A stretch of DNA of 33,423 nt, taken from contig CAMBVS010000048.1 of assembly GCA_945871425.1 (NCBI GenBank), positions 1-33,423 of the forward strand. Direction: 5' to 3'. The notes below the pieces were generated by a model. That model did no database searches. It was not told where the DNA came from and saw nothing but the letters and a program-made list of their open reading frames with translations. How positions within the stretch are numbered: the first letter of the stretch is position 1; each line of letters begins with the position of its first letter. Below are positions 7,139 to 14,673 of this stretch, piece by piece. This stretch comes from Rhizobium sp. Q54 (GTDB lineage: Bacteria > Pseudomonadota > Alphaproteobacteria > SHVZ01). Made by a program: the position numbers and the translations under genes.

Positions 7139-8704
7139 ATGAAGTCACGCATCGCGGGCCTCGCGCTCGCGGGTCTTGCCGTCGTCGGCCTCGCCGGACC
7201 GGCCGCCGCCCAGTCCGTTCTCAAGCTGGTGCCGAATTCCGATCTGAAGCTGCTGGATCCGGTGTTCACGCCGGAAGGCATCACCGTCCAGCACGGGCTG
7301 ATGATCTACGACACGCTGTTCGCCTGGGACGAGGCGCTGGCGCCGAAGCCGCAGATGGTGGGCGGGCATACGGTCTCCGCCGACAAGCTCACCTATGTCT
7401 TCACGCTTCGCGACGGCTTGGCCTTCCATGACGGCCAGAAACTGACCTCGAAGGACGTCGTCCAGTCGCTGAAGCGCTGGATGGCGCGCGACGTGCTCGG
7501 CCAGAAGCTGCGCGACCAGACGGCTGCGATCGAGGCGACCGACGACAAGACCATCACGCTCAAGCTGAAGAAGCCGTATCCCTGGGTCGAGTTCTCACTC
7601 GCATCCGCCAGCGGCAATCCGCCGGTGATCATGCGCGAGAAGGATGCGCTGACCGATCCCGCCAAGGCGGTGACCGAGGCGGTCGGCTCCGGCCCCTTCG
7701 TCTTCGCTGCCGCCGAATGGGTTCCGGGATCGAAGGTCGTCTACAAGAAGAACACCGCCTATGTGCCCCGGACCGACACGCCGAGCGGGCTCGCCGGTGC
7801 CCGTGTGGTCAAGGTCGACCGGGTCGAGTGGCATGTGAACCCCGATCCGACCACGGCAGGTGCTGCGTTGGTCAAGGGCGAGGTCGATCTCTACATCGCG
7901 CCGCCGCCGGACATCGTGCCGGTGCTCCGGCGCTCGAAGGACGTCGTGGTCGACTCGCGCGTGCCCGACTACATGGGCGTGCTGCGCATGAACCACACCT
8001 TCCCGCCCTTCAACGACGTGCGCGCCCGCCAGGCGCTGGCGCTGATGATCGACCAGAAGGACTACCTGACGGCGGCCTTCGGCGGCGTCGGCCGGGAATG
8101 CTTCTCGATCTTCACCTGCTCAGGCCCCAGCCAGTCGACGGCCGGGGCGGCGCCGTTCATGAAGCCGGACCTCGCCAAGGCGAAGCAGCTCATGCTGGAC
8201 GCCGGCTACAAGGGCGAGAAGATCATCCTGATCGGCGCCGGCGACCAGGCCGTGCACAACTCGATCGCCCAGATCACCGCCGACAAGCTGAAGTCGATCG
8301 GCCTCAACGTCGACCTGCAATTGACCGACGTCGCCTCCATGGCCGGACGCCGCTCCAAGCGCGAAGCGCCGGGCGAGGGCGGCTGGCACATCTTCCAGAC
8401 CGTGCTCGACACCGCGACGCTGGGATCACCGATGACCAACTATGCCAGCAACACCGCCTGCGGCGCCAAGAACTGGCCGGGCTGGCCCTGCGACGACGAG
8501 GTCGAGAAGCTGCGGGACGCCTTCATCTTCGCCCCCGACGACGCCAGCCGGAAGGCGGCGCTGGATGCGCTGCACGCGCGTCTCTGGCAGACGATCCCCT
8601 ACCTCAACACCGGACAGTACCAGCGCCCCTCGGCCTGGCGCACCAACGTCACCGGCATGCTGAAGGGGGCGACCACGGTGTTCTGGAACATCGAGAAGAA
8701 GTAG
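7139..8704 (+). CDS. ABC transporter substrate-binding protein, family 5 (dipeptide/opine type)
   Basis: The 521-residue protein starts with a clear signal peptide ending in GPAAAQS (cleavage near residue 25). It follows the SBP_bac_5 layout: LKLLDPVFTPEG near the start, LTYVFTLRDGLAFHDGQ, SGPFVF in the middle, and a Cys pair near CFSIFTCSG. It should bind peptides, opines or amino-acid derivatives in the periplasm for an ABC importer. The permease and ATPase genes that normally follow are absent; the next genes are the DNA methyltransferase cassette. The catabolic genes upstream suggest it delivers their substrate, for example a hydroxyproline-containing peptide or an N-acyl amino acid. Confidence 0.9.
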   Translation: MKSRIAGLALAGLAVVGLAGPAAAQSVLKLVPNSDLKLLDPVFTPEGITVQHGLMIYDTLFAWDEALAPKPQMVGGHTVSADKLTYVFTLRDGLAFHDGQKLTSKDVVQSLKRWMARDVLGQKLRDQTAAIEATDDKTITLKLKKPYPWVEFSLASASGNPPVIMREKDALTDPAKAVTEAVGSGPFVFAAAEWVPGSKVVYKKNTAYVPRTDTPSGLAGARVVKVDRVEWHVNPDPTTAGAALVKGEVDLYIAPPPDIVPVLRRSKDVVVDSRVPDYMGVLRMNHTFPPFNDVRARQALALMIDQKDYLTAAFGGVGRECFSIFTCSGPSQSTAGAAPFMKPDLAKAKQLMLDAGYKGEKIILIGAGDQAVHNSIAQITADKLKSIGLNVDLQLTDVASMAGRRSKREAPGEGGWHIFQTVLDTATLGSPMTNYASNTACGAKNWPGWPCDDEVEKLRDAFIFAPDDASRKAALDALHARLWQTIPYLNTGQYQRPSAWRTNVTGMLKGATTVFWNIEKK

Positions 8705-8715
8705 GTCGCGCACGA

Positions 8716-8751
8716 CCCCTCACCCCAACCCCTCTTCTGGTGGGAGAGGGA
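8716..8751. repeat. REP-like GC-rich hairpin after the substrate-binding protein gene
   Basis: CCCCTCACCCCAACCCCTC is followed by a C-rich/G-rich inverted pair (CCCTCTT near 8730 against GGGAGAGGG ending at 8750). There is no T-tract, so it looks more like a dispersed repetitive extragenic palindrome than a simple terminator. The shared 11-mer CCCCTCACCCC recurs in inverted orientation at 12540-12549. The rest of 8705-8853 shows nothing recognisable apart from the methyltransferase ribosome binding site. Confidence 0.5.
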
Positions 8752-8838
8752 TTCCGAGTTGCGGATCCAGCCACATCGACGAGTCTCATCGGGCTGGATC
8801 CGCCCGTCTCATCCTGCTACAACGACCACGGCCACAGT

Positions 8839-8844
8839 GGGAGG
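8839..8844 (+). promoter_or_regulatory. Ribosome binding site of the methyltransferase gene
   Basis: GGGAGG lies 9 bp before the GTG at 8854. It decides the start of a frame that is open far upstream through the preceding gene. Confidence 0.65.
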
Positions 8845-8853
8845 CAAGCGCCC

Positions 8854-9732
8854 GTGAGCGAGATACTTACGAAAGACGCGCTGCGCTTCCTGGCGAGCCT
8901 CGAGCCAAAGTCCGTTGATCTCGTCATATCCTCGCCGCCGTACTTCATGGGGAAGGAATATGACACGTCAGGCAGCGTTGCCGACTTCATCGCGGTTCAC
9001 GAAAAGCTCTTAGAGGCGCTTGTTCGCACTCTGAAACCCGGCGGCAGCATCTGCTGGCAGGTTGGCCATCATGTCATGAAGAACGTCGAGATTCCGCTGG
9101 ATGCCCTTGTCTATGGCGTCTTCTCCAAGTCGCGCTCTCTGAAGCTGCGAAACAGAATCGTGTGGACCTTCGGTCACGGTGAACACTGCCACCGGCGTTT
9201 CAGTGGACGGCATGAAACCGTGCTTTGGTTCACCAGAGGTAACCGATACCGCTTCGATCTTGATGCGGTACGCGTGCCGCAGAAGTATCCCGGCAAGAGG
9301 CACTATAAGGGGCCCAATCGCGGCGAACCGTCTGGCAATCCACTCGGCAAAAATCCCGGTGACGTTTGGGAGATCCCGAACGTGAAGGCCGGTCACGTTG
9401 AGAAAACCGATCATCCTTGTCAGTTTCCTGTAGCCCTGGCCCAGCGGCTTGTTAAGGCGCTGTGCCCCGCGCGGGGGCTCGTGATTGACCCGTTTGTTGG
9501 ATCCGGCTCTACAGCCATTGCCGCGGTGCTTGAGGGGCGAAAGTTTCTTGGTTGCGACCACAACTCAAAGTACGCAAAGATGGCTCGCGCACGCCTCAAG
9601 GAACTTCGGGCTGGCACCTTGCGTATCCGACCGCTCGATCTTCCAGTTCAGACGCCATCCCCCAACGACGCGGTGGCAAGAATACCGGCACAGTGGCTTC
9701 GCGCTTCTGACGTGAGGGCTGACCATGACTGA
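8854..9732 (+). CDS. Site-specific DNA methyltransferase, beta class (N4-cytosine/N6-adenine)
   Basis: This 292-residue amino-methyltransferase has its catalytic motif IV, SSPPYF (26-31), before the AdoMet motif I, DPFVGSGST (212-220), the order that defines the beta class. The serine-type SPPY is commoner in N4-cytosine enzymes than the D-P-P-Y of many N6-adenine enzymes. HPCQFP (187-192) and DVWEIP (170-175) are also family hallmarks. Start GTG 8854 was chosen for its GGGAGG site; the same frame is open upstream but only as a shadow of the preceding gene. Base composition becomes visibly AT-richer from here. The end overlaps the GHKL ATPase by 8 bp, so it is first gene of a coupled cassette. 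The recognition sequence cannot be predicted, and no separate nuclease gene is obvious. Confidence 0.93.
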   Translation: MSEILTKDALRFLASLEPKSVDLVISSPPYFMGKEYDTSGSVADFIAVHEKLLEALVRTLKPGGSICWQVGHHVMKNVEIPLDALVYGVFSKSRSLKLRNRIVWTFGHGEHCHRRFSGRHETVLWFTRGNRYRFDLDAVRVPQKYPGKRHYKGPNRGEPSGNPLGKNPGDVWEIPNVKAGHVEKTDHPCQFPVALAQRLVKALCPARGLVIDPFVGSGSTAIAAVLEGRKFLGCDHNSKYAKMARARLKELRAGTLRIRPLDLPVQTPSPNDAVARIPAQWLRASDVRADHD

Positions 9733-11065
9733 GAAAATTGAGGCGGATGCGAGGCCGGAGAAGCGGCTCTTCGTCTCACTGATTACGCGAGATATCTCTC
9801 TTGCCGACGCATTCCTTGACCTTCTCGACAACTCGATCAACGCCGCCATAGAGCCGTTAGCATCGCGCTTGAAGACGGCGGATGACTACCAACGCTTGCT
9901 GGCGGACACGAAGCTTAGTGCGAAGGTGAAGATCGATCTGACGATCGGCTCAACGAAAATTGTCGTGCGAGATACGGCGGGGGGCATTTCAGCAGACACC
10001 GCCAAAAGGCACGTCTTTCGATTCGGGCGAGATGATGATGCGTCTGCGCATGAATCAGATCGGCTAAGCGTCTATGGCATTGGTCTCAAGCGTGCGCTGT
10101 TCAAGTGCGGCAACAAAATCGAGATTGTGTCCGATCATCGCGACGGCGGTTTCGAGCTAAAGGAGAATGTCCGGCGATGGGCTGCGGAAAAGCAGGAACA
10201 GTGGCACTTCGATATCACTCCCAGAAAGCCAGCGAAGAACGACCTTGGTACCCGCATCACGATAACGGAGCTGCACGATGATGTTGTGCGCCGATTGGAT
10301 GATGGATTGTTCCTTCCGCAGCTTCGAGAAAAGATCGCGAGCACCTACTCCTATTTCATAGGGCGCATCGTTGAGATTTCCGTGAATGGTAAGGACGTGG
10401 AAAAGGAGTCATTTGAGATTGGGGAAAACTACACGAGCGAGAAGTTCCAGAGCGGCAAAGTGTCGTGCAATATCGCGGCAGGAATCGCCTCTACTAAGGG
10501 AGAGGTGTTTCGTGACCGTACTGCCGGTTGGTTCGTTTTCTGCAACGGCCGGACGGTCCTATACGCCGACAAATCACAACTGACCGGTTGGGGGGCGGGC
10601 GCCGCGTTGCCGATTTTCCAGCCGAAGCACCGCCCGTTCTTGGGAACAGTTTTTTTCGTTTCGACGGATACGGAAGCGCTTCCCTGGACGACCACAAAGG
10701 GATCAATCAATGAGGAAAGCGCCGTGTGGCAAGAGGCACGGCGCCACATGGTTAAGGTCGGTCGGGTGATCACGGGCTTCCTCGATGGTCGGTATACCGA
10801 GGACAGCGCAGGAATTGCGCCTTCAGATCTTCAAAGCGTATCGGGGACCGGAATGAGCGTCCTTACGGCCGCAGTTGCAAGAACACGACAGTTCAAACCG
10901 CCCAAGGCTGCCCGTCCGAAAACGGTAAAAATTCAGTACGACGCTAACGTTGCCGACGTACACAGGATTCAAAATTATCTCCGTCGCTCCAGCATGAGCG
11001 GGTCAGATGTCGGGCGCTACACGTTTGACTATTTCTTGAAGAACGAAGTTGGCGAGGACAAATGA
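9725..11065 (+). CDS. GHKL (MORC/MutL/Hsp90-type) ATPase
   Basis: The 446-residue protein carries all four Bergerat-fold ATP-binding signatures. The N box is DLLDNSINA (32-40), with catalytic position near Asp35-Asn36. G1 is RDTAGGIS (82-89), G2 is YGIGLKRALFKCG (117-129) and G3 is LGTRITI (174-180). A second domain of S5-like size follows (about 190-340), then a basic tail rich in Lys/Arg and Pro (from about 390). There is no histidine-kinase dimerisation domain and no topoisomerase domain, so this is not a sensor kinase or gyrase. Bacterial MORC-like and MutL-like ATPases have been described in restriction-modification gene neighbourhoods (Iyer, Abhiman and Aravind), where they are thought to clamp or remodel DNA. 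It overlaps its neighbours by 8 and 4 bp. Confidence 0.88.
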   Translation: MTEKIEADARPEKRLFVSLITRDISLADAFLDLLDNSINAAIEPLASRLKTADDYQRLLADTKLSAKVKIDLTIGSTKIVVRDTAGGISADTAKRHVFRFGRDDDASAHESDRLSVYGIGLKRALFKCGNKIEIVSDHRDGGFELKENVRRWAAEKQEQWHFDITPRKPAKNDLGTRITITELHDDVVRRLDDGLFLPQLREKIASTYSYFIGRIVEISVNGKDVEKESFEIGENYTSEKFQSGKVSCNIAAGIASTKGEVFRDRTAGWFVFCNGRTVLYADKSQLTGWGAGAALPIFQPKHRPFLGTVFFVSTDTEALPWTTTKGSINEESAVWQEARRHMVKVGRVITGFLDGRYTEDSAGIAPSDLQSVSGTGMSVLTAAVARTRQFKPPKAARPKTVKIQYDANVADVHRIQNYLRRSSMSGSDVGRYTFDYFLKNEVGEDK

Positions 11066-12009
11066 AGGAGTCGACGGCGAAATTCATCGCTTACAGTTTG
11101 CGACCCGCGAAGCAGACTGAGCGCCGGCTTCTGTTGGATTTTTTGAAATGCGCCAACGAGCCCGGCGCCTCGGTGTCCGAGTATCGCTATGTCGGTATGG
11201 GCGGGACAATGTTTTATGACTTTCACTTGCTGCATCGCTTTCTAGGCGTCAGTCGAATGATAAGCCTGGAGCGAGATTCCGAAACGCACCCGCGTTCGCG
11301 GTTTAATTGCCCGTTCGAGTTCATCGCCGTGAAGAATGAGACGGTCGCAAGCTTCTTGGCCAACGACACTGACAACGCGAGGACTATCTACTGGCTGGAC
11401 TATGACGACGGTCTCGGGCCGGACATCGCTGCGGACATCACATCCTTGGGGACAAGAGTGACCGTCGGCGGGTTTGCGTTCGTTACGGTTTGCGCTCATC
11501 CGCCCGGCATTTTAGGAAAGCAAACCAGAGATCAGAGATTGGAATCCTTCCAAGAGAGTCTTGGGGGTCTTGCAGCCGGACTCACCGCCGATGATATGGA
11601 GATCGCCAATTTCCCGGCGACGGTTCACCAAATACTTTTGGCGGCGTTCACCAACGCGTTTTCATCTCGGTCGGATGGGGTTTTTCAATCGCTGTTCCGA
11701 GTTGAATACAAAGACTCTGTTCCAATGGTTACGGTCGGCGGTTGCTTTACCTCGCAGGGGCACGCCAAAGGCTTCTCGGACAGGGTGCGCACCGACCTTC
11801 CGTTTCTGATGGGGAGTCAGCCCTATAAGATCCGGAACCTGAACTTAACTGACCGCGAGAGGGTGCTCTTTGACATGGCCGTCACGACGGCAGGTGGCGC
11901 CTCCCAGCACGAAAAATCGCTCAAGGCCCTTGGCTTCAGGAAGCGGGACTTTGATGCTTATCGCGATCTAATCCGGTTCCTACCGCGATATCATGAGAGC
12001 ATCATCTGA
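11062..12009 (+). CDS. Unrecognised cassette protein with a Rossmann/SAM-methyltransferase-like signature
   Basis: I do not recognise this 315-residue family with certainty. A Rossmann-like beginning can be seen: strand YRYVGMGG (41-48), helix to about 61, and strand RMISLERD (65-72) ending in an acidic residue where AdoMet or NAD riboses bind. A later strand, TIYWLDYDDGL (108-118), resembles motif IV of methyltransferases. AHPPG follows at 145-149. The fold is therefore probably methyltransferase-like, but the glycine motif is not canonical. It starts in an ATGA overlap with the GHKL ATPase and ends in a TGATG overlap with a small ORF, so it is an obligate cassette member. It could be an enzyme acting on DNA or nucleotides, or a toxin or sensor. 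Confidence 0.7.
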   Translation: MKESTAKFIAYSLRPAKQTERRLLLDFLKCANEPGASVSEYRYVGMGGTMFYDFHLLHRFLGVSRMISLERDSETHPRSRFNCPFEFIAVKNETVASFLANDTDNARTIYWLDYDDGLGPDIAADITSLGTRVTVGGFAFVTVCAHPPGILGKQTRDQRLESFQESLGGLAAGLTADDMEIANFPATVHQILLAAFTNAFSSRSDGVFQSLFRVEYKDSVPMVTVGGCFTSQGHAKGFSDRVRTDLPFLMGSQPYKIRNLNLTDRERVLFDMAVTTAGGASQHEKSLKALGFRKRDFDAYRDLIRFLPRYHESII

Positions 12010-12125
12010 TGGCAACCAAGGAGCGATCAGCTCGCGACGTTGAGTCGCTCAGCGATGAAGAGACGGCTCGGCGCCGTGATGGGACAATCCGACGAATAAT
12101 GACGCGCGGCGGGCCTTGCTTCTAG
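12009..12125 (+). CDS. Small charged cassette protein (38 aa), possibly the 5' part of an interrupted gene
   Basis: The ATG overlaps the upstream stop (TGATG), and the short product contains LSDEETARRRDGTIRRIM, an acidic-basic helix. Similar (D/E)EEIARRRD...RRML stretches occur, as I recall, in small translationally coupled proteobacterial proteins of unknown function. The frame ends at TAG 12123-12125. The same frame then continues open for 330 bp to 12455, through the next gene. Either this is a complete micro-protein, or a single amber codon splits a 148-codon gene. Coupling to the upstream gene favours translation of this piece. Confidence 0.5.
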   Translation: MATKERSARDVESLSDEETARRRDGTIRRIMTRGGPCF

Positions 12126-12182
12126 CAAGTACGAGTCGGTTCGACCGTGGTAAAGGCAGTCGCGCACTTTACAGGGGGAAAA

Positions 12183-12455
12183 ATGGTACGACGACCACCC
12201 GAGACAAGTGGGCGCAAACTAAACAAGAAGTGGGGCATTGGCGCGCAGCACGCGCTCTATCACAGGGAAGGAACTTGGTTCCATGTCTTGGAGCGGTTCC
12301 CCGGTGCGTTATGCGACCCGCATGGGTTCATCCAGTTCGAGAGCAAGCAGGCCCTGAAGAACTATCCCGGTATCGTTATCCATGAGGAAACGAACACGAC
12401 CAGAGTGTCATCCGGTATTGCTGCGCTGCGCGATTACGTCAGGCGCGAGCCGTAA
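12183..12455 (+). CDS. Small basic protein (90 aa) at the end of the DNA-modification cassette
   Basis: The product has a basic N-terminus (RRPPETSGRKLNKK) and a patterned core: WGIGAQHALYHREGTWF, then FPGALCDPHGFIQFES, then a terminal GIAALRDYV. The core resembles small domains I recall near the ends of some restriction-type proteins, but no catalytic PD-(D/E)XK or HNH motif is visible, so no nuclease role is claimed. ATG 12183 follows a G-rich stretch (AGGGGG) and is the likely start; GTG 12147 would add 12 residues. It lies in the same frame as the 38-aa ORF, separated from it by one TAG and 57 bp. Confidence 0.55.
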   Translation: MVRRPPETSGRKLNKKWGIGAQHALYHREGTWFHVLERFPGALCDPHGFIQFESKQALKNYPGIVIHEETNTTRVSSGIAALRDYVRREP

Positions 12456-12470
12456 ATATTTAAACTGAGA

Positions 12471-12503
12471 CAGCGCTGGCGGATCCGCCCATTTTTACAG
12501 CGC
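12471..12503 (+). terminator. Palindromic region and probable terminator after the cassette
   Basis: A perfect GGCGGATCCGCC palindrome (12478-12489) is followed by a T5 run (12492-12496), as expected for a weak intrinsic terminator. It is enclosed by GCGCTG (12473-12478) and CAGCGC (12498-12503), which can pair as an outer stem. Position right after the last cassette ORF supports termination. The GGCG/CGCC stem is short, so strength is uncertain. A short AT-rich stretch (AAATATTTAAA) lies just before it. Confidence 0.42.
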
Positions 12504-12524
12504 CGATACTCCAAGTGCATAATT

Positions 12525-12549
12525 CCCCCCACCGGGAGGGGGTGAGGGG
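12525..12549. repeat. REP-like GC-rich hairpin at the right border of the cassette
   Basis: CCCCCCACCGGGAGGGGG can fold (CCCC against GGGG) and is followed by TGAGGGG. Read on the minus strand it starts CCCCTCACCCC, identical to the first 11 bases of the repeat at 8716. It lies 2 bp downstream of the acyl-CoA synthetase stop, so it could also serve as that gene's 3' end structure. Confidence 0.48.
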
Positions 12550-12551
12550 CC

Positions 12552-14657
12552 TCACTTCGTCTCGATCAGCGCATCCACCGCGAGTGCGCCCGTCTCCCGC
12601 ACGATGAACGGATTGACGTCGATCGACTGAAAACGCCCGGCATTGGACGCTGCATAGACCGAGAGTGCTACGAGCGCCTTCGCCAGCGCCTCCTGGTCCA
12701 GCTTCGGCTTGCCGCGGGCGCCGTCGAGAAGCGGGAAGCCCTTGACCTCGCGGATCATCGCCCGCGCCTCGTCGAGGCCGAAGGGGGCGACGCGGAAGGT
12801 CACGTCCTTCAGCACCTCGGCGAAGATGCCGCCGAGACCGAACATCACCACCGGGCCGAAAGAGGCATCATGGACGACGCCGAGGATGGTCTCGGCGCCG
12901 CCTGTGATCATCGGCGCCACCAGGCAGCCGTCCAGCTTCGCCGCCGGCTTGGCGTTCCTGGCGCGATCCATGATGTCGGCGAAGGCCGCGCGCACGGCCG
13001 CGGCATCGGCGAGGTCGAGGCGGACGCCGCCGACCTCGGTCTTGTGCAGAATGTCGGCGGACGCGATCTTCAGCACCACCGGATAGCCCAAGCTCGCCGA
13101 TGCGGCGACAGCCTCGTCGGCGGTGCGCGCGAGCGATTCCGGCGCGACGCCGATACCGGCCGAGGCCAGCAGCGCCTTGGCTTCGGCCTCGCCGAGGGAT
13201 GCTCCTTTCGGGATCGGCTTGGCCGAGACGGGAAGGGCAGGCGGCGGCGAGCCGGCACCGCGGGCGAAGCTCTTGCCGAAGCGGTTGAGCGCGGCGATCG
13301 CCATCACCGCGCGGCTCGGGTCCTCGAAGCAGAGGTATCCCGCAGCTTCGTATTCCTGCGTCATCTCCGGCGTCGCCAGCATGCAAAGCACGAGCAGGCG
13401 CCCGGGGAAGTCGGCGGTCGCCTTGGCCAGCGCATCCTTGAGCTTGGCCCCGGTCTCGCGGTTGCGCGGGATCGCGGTGACGAAGACGGCGATGGCGCCG
13501 TAACCGCCCTCGGCGAGCAGCGTCCGGGTGAACTCGGTCACCAGGCTCATGTCGTTGAAGAACTGGGCGGTGGTGTCGACGGGGTTCCTGACCGCGGCGA
13601 AGGGCAGGATCGCCTTCAGGCGCGCCTGGGCGGCATCTGGCATCGGCGCAACGTCCAACCCGTAACGCTCGGCCGCGTCCGCCATCAGCACGCCGGCGCC
13701 GCCGGAGATGGTGACGATGCCGAAGCGGTTGGTCTCCGGGAAGATGCCGCGGGTCGCGGCATAGACCACGTCCAGCATCTCCTCGGTGGTCTCGGCCCGA
13801 TGCACGCCGAGCTGCTTCAAGGCCGCGTCGTAGACCACGTCGGAACCGGCGAGCGAGGCCGTGTGAGAGACCGCGGCGGCGGCACCGACCGCCGAGCGGC
13901 CGACCTTCATCATCACCACCGGCTTCTTCGCGGCCCGTGCGCGTTCGAGCGCGCTCATGAAGCGGTCGCGGTCCTTGATGCCTTCGACATAGGCGGCGAT
14001 CACCTTGGTGTCGGGATCGTCGGCGAAATAGGCGATGGTGTCGGCGACGTCGACGTCGCAGTCGTTGCCGGTGGTGAGCCAGCAGCTCATGCCGATGTTG
14101 CGGTCGCGGGTCAGCACGAAGAGATGGCTGCCATAGGCGCCGGACTGGCTGACCATGCCGACGACGCCGGGCTTGGGATGGCCGTGATCGAGGGATGCGG
14201 TGAAGGTCGGCGCATAGCCGTGGCGCGCGTTGAAGAGGCCGAGACAGTTCGGCCCGACGATGCGGCAGCCGGTCTCTGCGGCGATCTTGACCAGGCGGTC
14301 CTGCCAGATCCTGCCCTGATCGTCGGCCTCGGCGAATCCGGCGGAGAAGATGACGGCGGCGCGGGTGCCGCGCCTGGCCGCACTCTCGACCGCATCGCAG
14401 ACGGCAGGTGCCGGCACCGCCACGATCAGGCACTCCGGCGCCTCTGGCAGCTCGTCCAGCGTCTTGAAGGCCGGAAGCCCCTGGATGGTGCCGCCCTTGG
14501 TGTTCACGGGCCAGATCGGGCCGGGGAAGCCGCCTTCCTTGAGATAGCGGATCGGCCGGCCGCCGATGCGGGACGGATCGTTGGAGGCGCCGAGGACCGC
14601 GACCGAGCGCGGCCAGAAGAGCGACCGGAGCGATTCCGGGCCGGGACGGGAAGCCAT
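12552..14657 (-). CDS. Acyl-CoA synthetase, NDP-forming (fused alpha and beta domains)
   Basis: The 701-residue fusion has a CoA-binding Rossmann domain (about 10-110, RSVAVLGASNDP), a succinyl-CoA-ligase-like domain with GPNCLGL (135-141), and the phosphorylated histidine in VSHTASLAG (His265). A C-terminal ATP-grasp domain (from about 485) contains LKIASADILHKTEVGGV and a terminal IDVNPF. It should convert an organic acid, CoA and ATP to acyl-CoA, ADP and phosphate, or run in reverse to make ATP. It lies 16 bp downstream of the cyclase-family gene in one operon, so its substrate may be that enzyme's carboxylate product. ATG 14657 follows an AGAGAG site. Confidence 0.9.
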   Translation of the reverse strand: MASRPGPESLRSLFWPRSVAVLGASNDPSRIGGRPIRYLKEGGFPGPIWPVNTKGGTIQGLPAFKTLDELPEAPECLIVAVPAPAVCDAVESAARRGTRAAVIFSAGFAEADDQGRIWQDRLVKIAAETGCRIVGPNCLGLFNARHGYAPTFTASLDHGHPKPGVVGMVSQSGAYGSHLFVLTRDRNIGMSCWLTTGNDCDVDVADTIAYFADDPDTKVIAAYVEGIKDRDRFMSALERARAAKKPVVMMKVGRSAVGAAAAVSHTASLAGSDVVYDAALKQLGVHRAETTEEMLDVVYAATRGIFPETNRFGIVTISGGAGVLMADAAERYGLDVAPMPDAAQARLKAILPFAAVRNPVDTTAQFFNDMSLVTEFTRTLLAEGGYGAIAVFVTAIPRNRETGAKLKDALAKATADFPGRLLVLCMLATPEMTQEYEAAGYLCFEDPSRAVMAIAALNRFGKSFARGAGSPPPALPVSAKPIPKGASLGEAEAKALLASAGIGVAPESLARTADEAVAASASLGYPVVLKIASADILHKTEVGGVRLDLADAAAVRAAFADIMDRARNAKPAAKLDGCLVAPMITGGAETILGVVHDASFGPVVMFGLGGIFAEVLKDVTFRVAPFGLDEARAMIREVKGFPLLDGARGKPKLDQEALAKALVALSVYAASNAGRFQSIDVNPFIVRETGALAVDALIETK

Positions 14658-14673
14658 CGGTCTTTGTCTCTCT

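Noticed and set aside
7717..8853. In-frame extension upstream of the DNA methyltransferase
   Set aside because: It lies in another frame of the substrate-binding protein gene, and GTG 8854 has its own ribosome binding site.
9725..11065. Histidine kinase
   Set aside because: The Bergerat fold is present but there is no phosphoacceptor-His domain or membrane sensor, and no response regulator nearby; GHKL of MORC/MutL type fits better.
12183..12455. Restriction nuclease
   Set aside because: No PD-(D/E)XK, HNH or GIY-YIG residues can be identified in the 90 residues.
8796..12490. GGATCCGCCC at 8796-8805 and 12481-12490 as insertion-site direct repeats
   Set aside because: Ten bases, partly palindromic and GC-rich, can recur by chance; no integrase or matching ends support it.
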